The notes beneath the pieces were generated by a model. It made no database searches. It was not told where the DNA came from and saw only the letters and a program-made list of their open reading frames with translations. The translations under genes were made by a program, and so were the position numbers. A stretch of 64,000 nt of DNA from Ooceraea biroi (taxonomy: Eukaryota; Arthropoda; Insecta; Hymenoptera; Formicidae). Where the stretch lies: contig NC_039510.1 in NCBI RefSeq assembly GCF_003672135.1, positions 4,216,001 to 4,280,000 on the forward strand. The letters run 5' to 3'. Shown here piece after piece: positions 63,401 through 64,000 of this stretch; positions within the stretch are counted from its first letter, which is position 1, and each line of letters starts with the position of its first letter.

Positions 63401-64000
63401 ATCGAATTATTCTACCATTTAATTATTGCGGGAGTACAAGCTGAAACAATGTCGGTGGACGGTAGTGCTTTAATGGACGTCTCGAATAGTCTTGTAACGT
63501 GCCTATAAATATTCAGTTCTAAGTAAGCTGCTTTGAGTGACGGCTTTCCTTCAATACGGTATAAGTATTTTACAGAAGCGAGCTACATTACTTTATGTCG
63601 GTCTCGGATTTATTTTTTACAACTACACGTTTATGTCGTAACTCAAAGAGCCACGCCAAACCATTTACGGAGTTAGAAATCATTAGGGGAGAAAAAAATC
63701 AGGTTGAGAGGGTTGAGAAAATCAGGGTTAAAAATCTACCTGAGCTTGACGCCTTTGGGACGGTCCAATCGACCACTGAAAGAGAAATCAGTATTTTCTG
63801 ATAGGCTATGTGTTTGAGTTGCATACGTGCATATGTTTGATTTTTCCGCCGCTTCTCTCTGTTCCCTCGGACCGCTTTCGATGTGGATGGATTATTCGTT
63901 TAATGGCCAGCTAAATATTGACTCTTGGTTATTCGGTTTGTGACCTGACTGTCGGCGCGCGTATTTCGCTGTACATAAGCTTGTCTGTGTCTAGGCACAG
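50703..64000. other. Long stretch without recognisable genes to the right edge
   Basis: Unique CpG-rich sequence with AT-rich islands. A (TGTC)n/(TC)n microsatellite lies at 54433-54468. Long frames such as 55998-56525, 57959-58582 and 59446-60120 on the minus strand are Arg/Ser-rich and have no family features. The frames at 52095-52346, 54972-55268 and 61943-62134 have more ordinary composition but no homolog I know and no clear splice partners. Confidence 0.4.
54433..54468. repeat. Compound TGTC/TC microsatellite
   Basis: Four TGTC units pass directly into about ten TC units. Simple sequence. Confidence 0.85.

Noticed and set aside
1..64000. tRNA, snRNA, rRNA, known microRNA, CRISPR or phage-like defence systems
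   Set aside because: I looked for typical internal promoter boxes, common seed sequences and regularly spaced direct repeats and saw none convincing. This was by eye; tRNAscan-SE, Infernal and a repeat search would settle it.

Overview
This window is eukaryotic nuclear DNA, most likely from a hymenopteran insect and probably an ant. The reasons are short GT-AG introns in three conserved animal genes, insect-like protein sequences, very frequent CpG dinucleotides in the gene-poor part, a short run of the insect telomere unit TTAGG, and a mariner transposon. The species call is an inference; nothing here was compared with a database.

Gene-dense left end (1-11.8 kb). Three housekeeping-type genes lie here. 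VPS35 (retromer core subunit) is on the minus strand and runs off the left edge, so only its N-terminal 346 codons are present; its first coding exon is the ATG alone. CCDC97 follows on the minus strand, complete in two exons. ABCC10/MRP7, a full ABC transporter with 16 coding exons and 1620 residues, is on the plus strand, divergent from CCDC97 across about 1 kb. All splice phases in these three models close.

Element-rich middle (13-36.2 kb). Three repeats have sharp ends: a non-autonomous MULE-like element (891 bp, 9-bp target duplication, 164-bp terminal repeats, internal 164-bp tandem units); a dead mariner (1250 bp, TA duplication, broken DD34D transposase); and a non-autonomous element with 279-bp inverted ends (860 bp, 8-bp duplication) that carries eight perfect TCAAGGTCA nuclear-receptor-type sites. 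At 35.6-36.2 kb there is a perfect-phase two-exon candidate gene of unknown family. Its first exon, with start codon and splice donor, is repeated in inverted orientation inside its only intron, so the transcript should fold into a 117-bp hairpin.

Right side (36.2-64 kb). A CpG-rich block ending in a good splice donor at 37472 may be a 5' noncoding exon of a gene with a very long intron. Beyond it I find no recognisable conserved protein, tRNA or snRNA. A small signal-peptide reading frame at 50.6 kb, directly after a strong splice acceptor, is the best coding candidate. The rest is microsatellites, AT-rich islands and CpG-rich unique sequence, probably intron or intergenic. I see no CRISPR array, operon or prokaryotic feature.
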